From NCBI GenBank assembly GCA_007123695.1, contig SLGN01000329.1, positions 1 through 12,868 of the forward strand: a stretch of DNA of 12,868 bases, given 5' to 3'. A program made the position numbers and the translations under genes. How positions within the stretch are numbered: the stretch's first letter is position 1; every line of letters begins with the position of its first letter. The notes below the pieces were generated by a model. The model saw only the letters and a program-made list of their open reading frames with translations. It ran no database searches and was not told where the DNA came from. Of the stretch, positions 1-7,600 are shown piece after piece. Source of the stretch: Verrucomicrobiales bacterium. Lineage in GTDB: Bacteria; Verrucomicrobiota; Verrucomicrobiia; Verrucomicrobiales; DEV007.

Positions 1-96
1 GCGTAAACTTTTTCTCCGATCACCATAAGAAAACGCGATGACGCGCGTCTCTTTTCTGGCAGAATCTCCCGTTTTCGTTCATCTTTCCTTGATTCT
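1..96. other. Short region upstream of rex, cut by window edge
   Basis: This stretch is less GC-rich than the genes and has pyrimidine-rich tracts. It probably holds the rex promoter or the end of its leader. A 10-bp perfect palindrome, GACGCGCGTC, lies at 40-49, but it does not resemble the Rex operator (TTGTGAA-type dyad). I see no convincing -35/-10 pair and no purine-rich ribosome binding site before the rex start. An ATG at 38 opens a frame that runs through rex out of phase and encodes nothing recognisable. Confidence 0.4.
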
Positions 97-729
97 TTGG
101 TTTTGGAAAAAATCGACATCCCCAGAAAGACGGTCTACCGGCTCTCGCTCTACCGCAGGTGCCTCGAGAAGCTCCGCGAGCAGGGGGTGGAGACTGTTTC
201 CTCCGAGGACTTGGCCCGCTCCGCCGGCGTCAAGTCTCCCCAGCTGCGCAAGGATCTCGCCCACGTCGGCCAGTTCGGCACGCGCGGCCTCGGCTACGGC
301 GTCGATGCCCTCGGCGACGCCATCAACGGGATGATGGGTCTGACGGTGTTCCAGCCGGTGGTGATGGTGGGCGTCGGCAACCTCGGCTCGGCCCTGCTCC
401 GCTACGGCGGCTTCCGAAAGGAGGGCTTCGAGATCATCGCCGCGTTTGATGCGGATCCCGCCCACGTCAAGACCACCACCGAGGAGGTGGGCGTGCCGGT
501 GCACCACGTGGACGATCTGAGCCGCTACGTCGCCGACCACGGCGTGCGCATGGGCATCATCGCCGTCCCCGAGTCGGCGGGGCAGGAGATCGCGGACGTG
601 CTCGTCGGCGCGGGCGTGCAGGCGATCCTGAACTTTTCTCCGGCGGTCCTGAACGTGCCCGACGAGGTCGTGGTGAACCAAGTCGATCTCGCCGCCGAAC
701 TCCGCAGCCTCTGTTTCTTTGCCGGGTGA
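97..729 (+). CDS. rex: Redox-sensing transcriptional repressor Rex
   Basis: Rex is a cytoplasmic homodimeric repressor that binds DNA when NADH/NAD+ is low and lets go when NADH binds. The 210-residue length is normal for the family. Residues 1-80 form the winged helix, with IPRKTVYRLSLY at 8-19, SSEDLARSAGVKSPQLRKDL at 35-54 and the GQFGTRGLGYGV wing at 58-69. A Rossmann fold follows, with VGVGNLG at 91-97 (GxGxxG) and an acidic D118 at the end of the second strand. The C-terminal segment NQVDLAAELRSLCFF (194-208) is the family's domain-swapped helix. The start is TTG at 97. No in-frame ATG lies upstream, and a second TTG at 103 would also keep the conserved part, so the exact start is uncertain. 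The stop overlaps the next gene's GTG. The family call is secure; its targets cannot be read from this window. Confidence 0.93.
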   Translation: MVLEKIDIPRKTVYRLSLYRRCLEKLREQGVETVSSEDLARSAGVKSPQLRKDLAHVGQFGTRGLGYGVDALGDAINGMMGLTVFQPVVMVGVGNLGSALLRYGGFRKEGFEIIAAFDADPAHVKTTTEEVGVPVHHVDDLSRYVADHGVRMGIIAVPESAGQEIADVLVGAGVQAILNFSPAVLNVPDEVVVNQVDLAAELRSLCFFAG

Positions 730-1622
730 GCGGGGCGGCGCGCTTTTCACCCCCGCACACGGCGATGGAGTCGGAAAAGCTCGTGCCGGTGCCCTACGAG
801 GGGGACTTCTCCCTGAGCGAGACGCTGAAGTCGGGCCAGATCTTCCATTGGGAGCCGCTGCGTCTCGGCGGGACCGAGGGCTGGGCCGGCTGCATCGGGG
901 CGGGGCCGCCCGCCTTCGTCTCGCAGGACGATTCCGGGGCGGTGCTCGCCTCGGCCGCCGATGCGGAGAGGGTGGCGCGCTACTTCGGGCTCGACGAGCC
1001 CCTCGCCGCCGTCCATGCAACCTTTCCCGACGATCCCGTGCTGCGCGAGGCCATCGCCTACGCGCCGGGAATCCGCGTCGCGCGGCAGCCGCTGTGGGAA
1101 TGCCTCGCGACCTTCATCACTTCCTCGCTGAAGCAGGTCTCGCACATCCGCTCGATGTCCCTGACGCTGCGGCAGCGCTACGGCGAAAGGCACGGGCTCG
1201 GCGGCGCGGCCTTCCACGCCTATCCCGCCCCCGAGGCGCTCGCCGCGGCGGGGGAGGAGGCGCTGCGCCGGTGCGCGCTGGGCTATCGGGCCAAGTCGCT
1301 GCACCTCGCCGCCTGCGCCATCGCCGCGGGCGAGTTCGATCTCGGCGCCGTCGAGACCGAGCCCTCGCTGGAGGCCGCCCGCGCCCGGCTGATGCAGCTG
1401 CACGGCGTGGGCGGAAAGATCGCGAACTGCGCCCTGCTCTTCGGCGCGGGCCGCTGGGACGCCTTTCCCATCGACGTGTGGATGGAGCGGGCTCTGCGGC
1501 GCCTCTACCGCAAGCGCCTCAAGGGGCCGCGCCTGCAGCGCTGGGCCGAGCAGCATTTCGGCCCCTGCGCGGGCTATGCGCAGCAATACCTCTTTCATTT
1601 CGCGCGGAAAACGCTTAAATAG
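726..1622 (+). CDS. ogg: OGG1-type 8-oxoguanine DNA glycosylase/AP lyase
   Basis: This is a base-excision repair enzyme that removes 8-oxoguanine opposite C and nicks the abasic site. It belongs to the HhH-GPD superfamily. The N-terminal OGG domain carries SGQIFHWEP at 36-44. A helical core follows, with LGYRAKSLHLAA at 185-196. The helix-hairpin-helix LHGVGGKIANC (225-235) holds the Schiff-base lysine K231, and FPIDVWMERALRRLY (247-261) holds catalytic D250. The 19-residue K-D spacing equals that of human OGG1 (K249/D268). No C-terminal iron-sulfur cysteine cluster is present, which argues against MutY or Nth. The protein has 298 residues from GTG at 726, which overlaps the rex stop by 4 bp. 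ATG at 765 gives 285 residues and keeps the conserved part, so it is a real alternative. AlkA-like 3-methyladenine glycosylase is the other family option, but the N-terminal domain and active-site lysine favour OGG1. Confidence 0.9.
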   Translation: MSGAARFSPPHTAMESEKLVPVPYEGDFSLSETLKSGQIFHWEPLRLGGTEGWAGCIGAGPPAFVSQDDSGAVLASAADAERVARYFGLDEPLAAVHATFPDDPVLREAIAYAPGIRVARQPLWECLATFITSSLKQVSHIRSMSLTLRQRYGERHGLGGAAFHAYPAPEALAAAGEEALRRCALGYRAKSLHLAACAIAAGEFDLGAVETEPSLEAARARLMQLHGVGGKIANCALLFGAGRWDAFPIDVWMERALRRLYRKRLKGPRLQRWAEQHFGPCAGYAQQYLFHFARKTLK

Positions 1623-1632
1623 CGTGGAGAAG

Positions 1633-3141
1633 ATGTCGGAACCGCAAAAGATGCTGGCCAGCGTTTCGGGGGCGTTTGTCGCGCACCTCCTGCTGCTCGT
1701 TCTTTTTCTGTTCGCTCCGAGGTCCGAACTTTCCGGCTCGGCGCTGCGGCGCGAGCAGGAGGCGACGGGCCCCCGCGAGGTCACCGTGTCGCTGTCCGAA
1801 TTGATGGAGCGGCTCGAAAGGGACCGGCCCGAGCCCGAAGAGCCCGAGCCCGAGGAAGTCGAGGAGCCCGAGGACGATCTCGTGCTGCGCCCCCCCGCGA
1901 GGCCCTTCATCGGCACCGACATGAACCAGCCCGAAGCCGCCGCGCCGGAGAACGCCCGCTTCGAGTCCGACCGCAACACTTCGGCCTCGGCCCGGACCCG
2001 GCCCGACGAGAGCCGTCCGCAGGAAGCCCTGCCCACCCTCGAGGGCCCGAATCCGCTGCCCTCGCCGACCCTCGCCAACCGCGAATACACCGACGGCGAA
2101 CTCTCCGAGCCGCCCGCCGCATCTCCCGATCCGCTGATGCGGCAGGATCTCGAAGGGGCCTCCTTCCCCGCCGAGCCGTCCCCGGCGCCGAGCCCGGGCA
2201 CGGGATCCGGCGCTGCGGCGCCCTCCGACCTGGCCGCCGCCGACGAAGCTAGGGAAGGGGACGCCTCCGGCCCGTCCCTGCCGCCTCCGCCGACTCCGCG
2301 CCTCGGATCTCCCGAAATCGAGGACACTCCGCCGGACCCGGTCGCGAACCCTCGCGGAGGCGGCGAGGAGAACGATTCGGAGATGCGGGAAACGCCGGGG
2401 CGCGAAGGCCGCGACGAGTCGGGAGAGACCCGCGAGCGGAGCTTCCTCGACCGCAACGCCCCGCCGGATGCGGTGTCCATGCCCGACCTTCCCGACGGGC
2501 CCGACCGGCTCGCCGCCGGGAGCGGCTCGGGGCAGGGCGGGGTAGGGGAGCCCGATCCCCTCGCCGACGGGACCGACTCGGGGGCCATGGCCGCCGGGGT
2601 CGAGCGCGAGACCGAAGGCGAATCGACCGCCGACGGGTCTGCCGACACCCCTCCCGAGAGCGAGGAACGCGCCGAGACCACCGCTGCCGCGACCGACTCC
2701 CCGCCGCCGCCCGCCGCCGAAAAGCCGGGGACGCGCCCCGCCGACGACGGGCTCTTCGCGAAGGGCTTCAGCCCGCAGGAGCGCGAGAACATGATCAACG
2801 GGATGCTCTCGCGCCAGGGCGACAACGCCGTAGACGCCGAGGCCACCGCGATGGGCCGCTACAAGAAGGCGGTGCGCGACGCCATTTCCCAGACCTGGCA
2901 CCGCTACCGCCAGGAAAACGCCGACTTCGTCACCTGGGGCATTCTCAAGATCGAGTTCGCCGTCGATCCGTCGGGACGGGTCCGCAATCTCCGCATCACC
3001 AAGAACGAGGCCAACGCGATGCTCGCGGAATTCTCCCTGCGCGCCATCCGCGACGCGAGGCTGCCCCCGATGCCGCCCGACGTCGCCTCGGCCGTCGGCG
3101 AAAAGGGGCTCGTCATTCAATACGACATCATCATCTACTGA
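1633..3141 (+). CDS. TonB-like energy transducer with long acidic Pro/Ser-rich spacer
   Basis: This is an inner-membrane-anchored periplasmic protein expected to carry proton-motive energy from the ExbB/ExbD pair to the outer membrane. From ATG 1633 it has 502 residues. It has a short cytoplasmic tail, then one membrane segment at about 8-29 with a buried His (H18, as in the TonB/TolA anchor, though the Ser four residues before it is Ala here). A very long low-complexity stretch, about 32-400, is rich in Pro, Glu, Asp, Ser and Gly, including a PEPEEPEPEE run near 66-75. The folded C-terminal domain is at 413-502: WGILKIEFAVDPSGRVRNLRI at about 435-455, then LPPMPPDV and a final IQYDIII strand. 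This is a TonB/TolA C-terminal fold. GGAG at 1626-1629 supports the 1633 start. E. coli TonB is about half this length. TolA is an alternative, and the genes just downstream fit either. Confidence 0.8.
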   Translation: MSEPQKMLASVSGAFVAHLLLLVLFLFAPRSELSGSALRREQEATGPREVTVSLSELMERLERDRPEPEEPEPEEVEEPEDDLVLRPPARPFIGTDMNQPEAAAPENARFESDRNTSASARTRPDESRPQEALPTLEGPNPLPSPTLANREYTDGELSEPPAASPDPLMRQDLEGASFPAEPSPAPSPGTGSGAAAPSDLAAADEAREGDASGPSLPPPPTPRLGSPEIEDTPPDPVANPRGGGEENDSEMRETPGREGRDESGETRERSFLDRNAPPDAVSMPDLPDGPDRLAAGSGSGQGGVGEPDPLADGTDSGAMAAGVERETEGESTADGSADTPPESEERAETTAAATDSPPPPAAEKPGTRPADDGLFAKGFSPQERENMINGMLSRQGDNAVDAEATAMGRYKKAVRDAISQTWHRYRQENADFVTWGILKIEFAVDPSGRVRNLRITKNEANAMLAEFSLRAIRDARLPPMPPDVASAVGEKGLVIQYDIIIY

Positions 3142-3161
3142 CCTCCCGACCCCCATCGTCC

Positions 3162-3917
3162 ATGGCCGCAGCGAGCTTCAACGAAAGAGTGTGGGATTTC
3201 CTTCTGTCCGGGGGATTCTTCATGCTGCCCATCGGCGTCTGCTCCTTCGTCGGCATCGCCGTATGCATCCACAGGGGGCTCACCCTGCGCTGGACTTCGG
3301 TGATCCCCCTGGAGCTGCGGCGCGACCTCGCCCGCGTCGGCGACCTTCTCCGCGAGGGGCACGCCGAAAAGTTGCTCAGGCTGCTGCGGCGGAGCGACAG
3401 CCCCATCGGCCGGATCGGGCGGGTCGCGATCTCTCCCGACTTCGCCGACCGGAGCGAGGCCGAATCGGCTGTCGAGGCGGTCGCCCGCGAGCAGATGGTG
3501 CGGCTGGAGAACGGCATGGGGGTGGTCGAAGTCGTCGTGAACATCGCCCCGCTGCTCGGGTTGCTCGGAACCGTGAGCGGGCTCGTGAGCGTTTTCGCGA
3601 CCCTCGGCACCGGGGCCGACCAGTCCGACCCGGCGGTCATCGCCGGGGGTATCGCGGTGGCGCTGAACACGACCATCGCGGGGCTCGTCGTCGCCGTCGT
3701 CATGGTCATTTTCCACTCCTACTTCACGCGGCGGCTGGAGCGCATCGCCGCCCGGCTCGAGGTCATCGCGGGCCATCTTCTCCACGAGTTCCACAAGCAC
3801 GGCGGGCCCTCCCTCTACAGCGACGAGACGGGAGATTCGGCACCTTCCGCCGCGAGCTCCGAGCCCGATCCCTTCGCCCTCGCCGCCGAATCCCGCCAGC
3901 GCCAGCAGAATCCGTGA
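3162..3917 (+). CDS. exbB: ExbB/TolQ/MotA-family proton channel protein
   Basis: This inner-membrane protein forms, with ExbD, the proton-driven motor that powers TonB. It has 251 residues and three predicted membrane segments: about 14-36, 122-148 and 159-187. Between the first and second lies a cytoplasmic domain of about 80 residues. The second carries the family hallmark PLLGLLGTVSGLVSVF (130-145), with T137 matching E. coli ExbB T148. The third carries GIAVALNTTIAGLVVAV (163-179), with T171 matching T181. The position of E. coli E176 (GIAE) is occupied by V166. The C-terminal tail (about 212-251) is hydrophilic. The gene starts 20 bp after the tonB-like gene, and its stop overlaps the exbD start. 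I see no clear ribosome binding site before ATG 3162. TolQ cannot be separated from ExbB by sequence alone. Confidence 0.88.
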   Translation: MAAASFNERVWDFLLSGGFFMLPIGVCSFVGIAVCIHRGLTLRWTSVIPLELRRDLARVGDLLREGHAEKLLRLLRRSDSPIGRIGRVAISPDFADRSEAESAVEAVAREQMVRLENGMGVVEVVVNIAPLLGLLGTVSGLVSVFATLGTGADQSDPAVIAGGIAVALNTTIAGLVVAVVMVIFHSYFTRRLERIAARLEVIAGHLLHEFHKHGGPSLYSDETGDSAPSAASSEPDPFALAAESRQRQQNP

Positions 3918-4330
3918 ACTTCCGCCGAAAAAGCCGCCGCAACCCGACGGTGCCGATCGTGACCCTGATCGACATCCTCGCGATCCTGCTGATCTTCTTC
4001 ATCGTCACGACGACGTTCAAGACGCGGGAGTCGTTGGTGAAGGTGAACCTGCCGAAGGCCGCCGAACTCGGCTCCGGCGCCGAGGCGCCCCGCCGCATTC
4101 CTCTGGCGCTGGCGCGGGACGGCAGCGTCTCCCTCGGCGACCGTCTCGTGCCGCTCGAGGCTCTTTCCGGGGCTCTCGCCGAGTTCCGCGCCACGCAGCC
4201 GCAGCAGGAGCTCGAGCTGAAGGCCGACGAAGGCGCCCCGCTGGGGCTCATGGTCAAGGTCTGGGACGCCGCCACCCGCGCCGGCCTCGAAATCGGCGAC
4301 CTGCCCCTGCGCATTCTGCTCGAGGAGTGA
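3914..4330 (+). CDS. exbD: ExbD/TolR-family biopolymer transport protein
   Basis: This is the partner of ExbB: a single-pass inner-membrane protein whose membrane aspartate takes part in proton movement. From GTG 3914 it has 138 residues, close to the usual 135-145. A basic N-terminus (FRRKSRR, 3-9) marks the cytoplasmic side. It is followed by VPIVTLIDILAILLIFFIV (13-31), with D20 at the place of E. coli ExbD D25. KVNLPKA (about 42-48) follows, as in the family. The periplasmic domain keeps the ELELKADEGAPLGLMVKV and LPLRILLEE elements. The GTG shares a 4-bp GTGA overlap with the exbB stop, which implies translational coupling. The frame stays open upstream, but that part runs inside exbB in another phase and has no family resemblance, so I start at 3914. 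Confidence 0.88.
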   Translation: MNFRRKSRRNPTVPIVTLIDILAILLIFFIVTTTFKTRESLVKVNLPKAAELGSGAEAPRRIPLALARDGSVSLGDRLVPLEALSGALAEFRATQPQQELELKADEGAPLGLMVKVWDAATRAGLEIGDLPLRILLEE

Positions 4331-4367
4331 GGGGGGCGCCGTGTTTTGCGGCCCCGGTCTCCCGAAC

Positions 4368-4409
4368 CGACCCTGTCGGGTCGCGGACTCCACCCTGTTA
4401 AGTCTGCGA
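4368..4409 (+). promoter_or_regulatory. Two overlapping inverted repeats (possible alternative hairpins)
   Basis: The first dyad is CGACCC-TGTC-GGGTCG (4368-4383). The second pairs TCGCGGACT (4381-4389) with AGTCTGCGA (4401-4409), a 9-bp stem with one G-U pair and an 11-nt loop. They share bases 4381-4383, so in RNA they would compete at that edge. The first starts 38 nt after the exbD stop and could be a weak terminator, but no T-tract follows. Each loop contains part of an ACCCTGT repeat. Confidence 0.4.
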
Positions 4410-4436
4410 GCATACCCTGTTGACTCCCGCGCCGAA
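4370..4436 (+). repeat. Three direct repeats of ACCCTGT with exact 22-nt period
   Basis: ACCCTGT occurs at 4370, 4392 and 4414. After each copy there is a further TC at the same phase (4381, 4403, 4425). The rest of each 22-nt unit is diverged, with about 12-13 of 22 bases shared between pairs. A spacing of two helical turns would place the copies on one face of DNA, as for operators bound by several regulator dimers. This is inference; no known operator was recognised. Confidence 0.5.
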
Positions 4437-4561
4437 TACGGTTAAGGGAACCGCACCGCGTTCGAGAGAAGATTTCGCTTGGCTTTTCCCCGGCACTCCC
4501 AAACCCACTTGGATTCGTTCGCGCCCGTCGTGTCCCAGACTTCGTAAATTCCTTTCTGCCT

Positions 4562-4599
4562 GCCCCGGTATCCCTTCGCAATGAAGGGGCGGGGCTTTT
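4562..4599 (+). terminator. Hairpin followed by TTTT, terminator or attenuator
   Basis: An interrupted stem has GCCCCG (4562-4567) pairing with CGGGGC (4590-4595) and CCCTTC (4572-4577) pairing with GAAGGG (4583-4588). The loop is GCAAT, with a four-base bulge on one side and one base on the other. TTTT follows at 4596-4599. This is the shape of an intrinsic terminator, although the T-tract is short. It lies 232 nt after exbD but only 27 nt before the PKS start. It may therefore end the upstream operon, or act in the PKS leader as an attenuator. Confidence 0.5.
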
Positions 4600-4626
4600 G
4601 CCGTATTCACGATCGCCTTCCCGCCC

Positions 4627-7600
4627 ATGTCCCTCGAATCCTCTGTTTCCCGCGAGCCTCTCGCCATTGTCGGAATCGGCTGCCGTCTCCCCGGCGGCGT
4701 GGACGGGCCGGAGTCCTTCTGGCAGCTCATGACCGAAGGTCGCTCCGGCATCGTCCCGGTCCCGTCGGACCGCTGGAACCGCGAGCGCTGGCACCACGAG
4801 AACGTGGACATCCCCGGCAAGATGATCACGAAGTGGGGCGGCTTCATCCACGACTTCGACCGCTTCGACGCCCAGTTCTTCGGCATCTCGCCGCGCGAGG
4901 CCCTGCGCATGGATCCGCAGCAGCGCTGGCTCCTGGAGGCGGCCTGGGAGTCGCTGGAGGACGCCGGCATCGCCCCGGACGGGCTGCGCGGCAGCGACAC
5001 CGCCGTCTACGTCGGCATCGCCTCGAACGACTACGCCAACGTGGCCCAGAGCGACCCGCGCAACGTCGACGTCCACACGAACTCGGGCAGCACCCTCTCG
5101 ATCGCGTCGAACCGCATCGCCTACCTTTTCGACTTCAAAGGACCCGCCGTCTCGGTGGACACGGCCTGCTCCTCGGCCCTCGTCGCCATCAACCTCGCCT
5201 GCGAGACGATCTGGTCGGGCGAGTCCTCCATGGCCCTGGCCGGCGGGGTCAACGCCCTCATCACCCCCGACGCCTCGATCGGCTTCTCCAAGGCCTCGAT
5301 GCTTTCCCCCTCGGGCCAGTGCTTCGCCTTCGACGACCGGGCCAACGGCTACGTCCGCGGCGAAGGGGCCGGGATCTTCGTGATCAAGAGGCTCGCCGAC
5401 GCCCAGCGCGACGGCGACCGCATCTACTGCACGATCCGCGCCGCCGTCATCAACCAGGACGGCAACACCTCGTCGATGACCGTGCCCGGGGTCGAGACCC
5501 AGGCGAAGATGCTCGAGGACGCCCTCGCCAAATCGGGCATCGAGCCCAAGCAGGTGCGCTACATGGAGGCGCACGGCACCGGCACGCCCGTGGGCGACCC
5601 CATCGAGACCCGCGCCCTCGGCATGGTGCTCTCGCGCGGCCGCGACGAGGGCGACCACTGCCTCATCGGCTCGGTCAAGACCAACGTCGGCCACCTCGAG
5701 TCGGGCTCGGGCGTCGCCGGGCTTGCCAAGGCGGCGCTGGTTCTCTACCACGACACCGTCCCGCCGAACCTCAATTTCCAGCGGCCCAACCCGAACATCC
5801 CCTTCGACGAGTTCAAGCTGAAGGTCGCCAACGAACTCCAGCCCCTGCCGCACCTAGGCGATCTGCCGCCCGTGGTCGGTGTGAATAGCTTCGGCTTCGG
5901 CGGCACCAATTCGCACATCCTCCTGGAGGCCCCGCCTCGGCCGGTCGCGGAAACGAGCGGATCGCCCGCGGTCTCGCTCTCCTCCGGCACGACCGGGGCA
6001 GGGGAGGGCAAGGCCGAGCGCCCCGTGCTGCTGCCTCTTTCCGGCCGCACCGACGGAGCCCTGCGCGACGCCGTGGTGCGCTGGCGCCGCTTTCTCCGGG
6101 CATCCGACGAGCCCCTCGCCGACATCGCCTGCGCCGCCGGCGAGAGGCGCGAGCACCACGACCATCGCCTCGCCTTCGTCGCCAAGGACGGCGAGGACCT
6201 CCTCCACCGCATGACCGAGTGGCTCGCCGAGGGCGACCGCTCCGGCGCAGCCCTCTCGGGGCGACCCTCCGCCGAGCCGCATCCGCTCGTCTTCGTCTTC
6301 ACCGGCCAGGGCGCCCAGTGGTGGGCCATGGGCCAGCACCTCGTCAAGCGCGAGCCCGTCTTCCGCAAGGTGCTCGAGGACATCGACGCCCATCTCAAGC
6401 CTCTCGCCGGCTGGTCCCTCGTCGAGGAAATGACCCGCGACGAGGCCAGCTCGCAGATCAACCGCACCAACATCGCCCAGCCCGCCATCTTCGGGCTCCA
6501 GGTGGCCCTATCCGAACTCTGGCGCTCGTGGGGAATCGTGCCCTCGAAGGTCGTCGGCCACTCCGTCGGCGAGGTCGCCGCCGCCTACGTCGCCGGGGCC
6601 TACACTCTCGAAGACGCGGTCAAGGTCATCTACCACCGCTCGCGCCTGCAGGACACCACCGGCGGCAAGGGCCGCATGGTCGCGGTGGGCCTCTCCCAGG
6701 CCGAGGCCCGCAAGGCCGTCGCCGGACGCGAGGACCAAGTCCAGGTCGCCGTGATCAACAGTCCCGGCATGGTCACCCTCGCCGGGGACACCGCTCCGCT
6801 CGAGGAGATCGTCTCCGGCCTCGAGGAGCAGGGCAAGTTCGTGCGCTGGCTGCGCATCGACTACGCCTTCCACACCCACCAGATGGAGCCGATCCGCGAG
6901 GAACTCCTCGAGGTGCTCGCCGACATCGAGCCGCGCCCCACCACCATCCCCTACATCTCGACCGTCACCGGCGGCGTCTGCGAGGGCACCCGGCTCGACG
7001 GCGAGTATTGGTGGCAGAACGTGCGCGAGGCCGTCCTCTTCGCCCCCGCCATCGCCGGGCTGATCCGCTCGGGCGAGGACTCCTTCCTCGAGATCGGGCC
7101 GCACCCGGCCCTGCAGAACCCCATCATGGAGTGCCTCTCCGACCAGGGGCGCAAAGGCTTCTACTTCTCCAGCCTCAAGCGCAAGACCGACGAGTCCGAG
7201 GAGATCATCGGCAATCTCGCCCGGCTCCACCTGCACGGCTACGCCCTCGATTGGCGCTCCGTGGCCCAGTCCGCCGGGCCTCCCCTGCGCCTGCCCACCT
7301 ACGCGTGGCAGCACGAACGCTTCTGGCTCGAGTCGGCCGAGGGCCGCTACCTGCGCTGCGCTCCGCTCGAACACCCCCTGCTCGGGCTCGCCCAGACTGC
7401 GCCGCGCCCGACCTGGCGCTTCGACCTCGATCCGCGCTACTTCACCTGGCTCGACGACCACCGCTTCTGGGACAGCGTCGTCTTCCCCGCGGCCGGCTAC
7501 GGCGAGATCGGCCTCGCCATCGCCCGCAAGCTCTTCCCCGGCGAAAACTACGCCGTCGAGGACCTCGAGATGAAGAAGGCCCTCTTCGTCTCCGAGGAGA

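Larger units (their letters stand above)
4331..4626. other. Structured intergenic region before the PKS gene
   Basis: These 296 non-coding bases are less GC-rich than the flanking genes. They hold three ACCCTGT repeats at a 22-nt period (4370-4436), overlapping dyads at 4368-4383 and 4381-4409, and a strong hairpin with TTTT at 4562-4599. Possible promoter pieces are TTGACT at 4420-4425 with TTAAGG 16 bp further on, and a lone TAAATT at 4545-4550. Neither is convincing. The region should contain the exbD terminator and the PKS promoter. I see no ribosome binding site before ATG 4627 and no tRNA or small gene. Confidence 0.6.

Noticed and set aside
38..57. Rex autoregulatory operator upstream of rex
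   Set aside because: The palindrome GACGCGCGTC and a loose AGAAAA/TTTTCT dyad do not match the known TTGTGAA-type Rex site.
719..1618. A second 299-codon open frame overlapping ogg
   Set aside because: It is an Arg/Ala/Gly-rich alternative phase. The frame from 726 has the full OGG1 motif set.
4370..4436. CRISPR-like array from the 22-nt spaced repeats
   Set aside because: Only 7 bases are conserved per unit and there are three units. A CRISPR array needs repeats of about 24-40 bases with unique spacers between.
4420..4448. Sigma-70 promoter with TTGACT and TTAAGG
   Set aside because: The -10 match is poor and the -35 falls in the third repeat. It is recorded only as a possibility in the intergenic entry.
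747..5853. Several long minus-strand open frames over ogg, the tonB-like gene, exbB and the PKS start (747-2846, 1615-3156, 3763-5853)
   Set aside because: They are Arg/Ser/Gly/Ala-rich or Val/Glu-rich translations with no family resemblance, lying opposite convincing genes.
4581..5888. Plus-strand open frame starting at an ATG within the hairpin upstream of the PKS
   Set aside because: It is out of phase with the KS domain, Arg/Pro/His-rich and shows no motifs. The KS frame from 4627 is certain.
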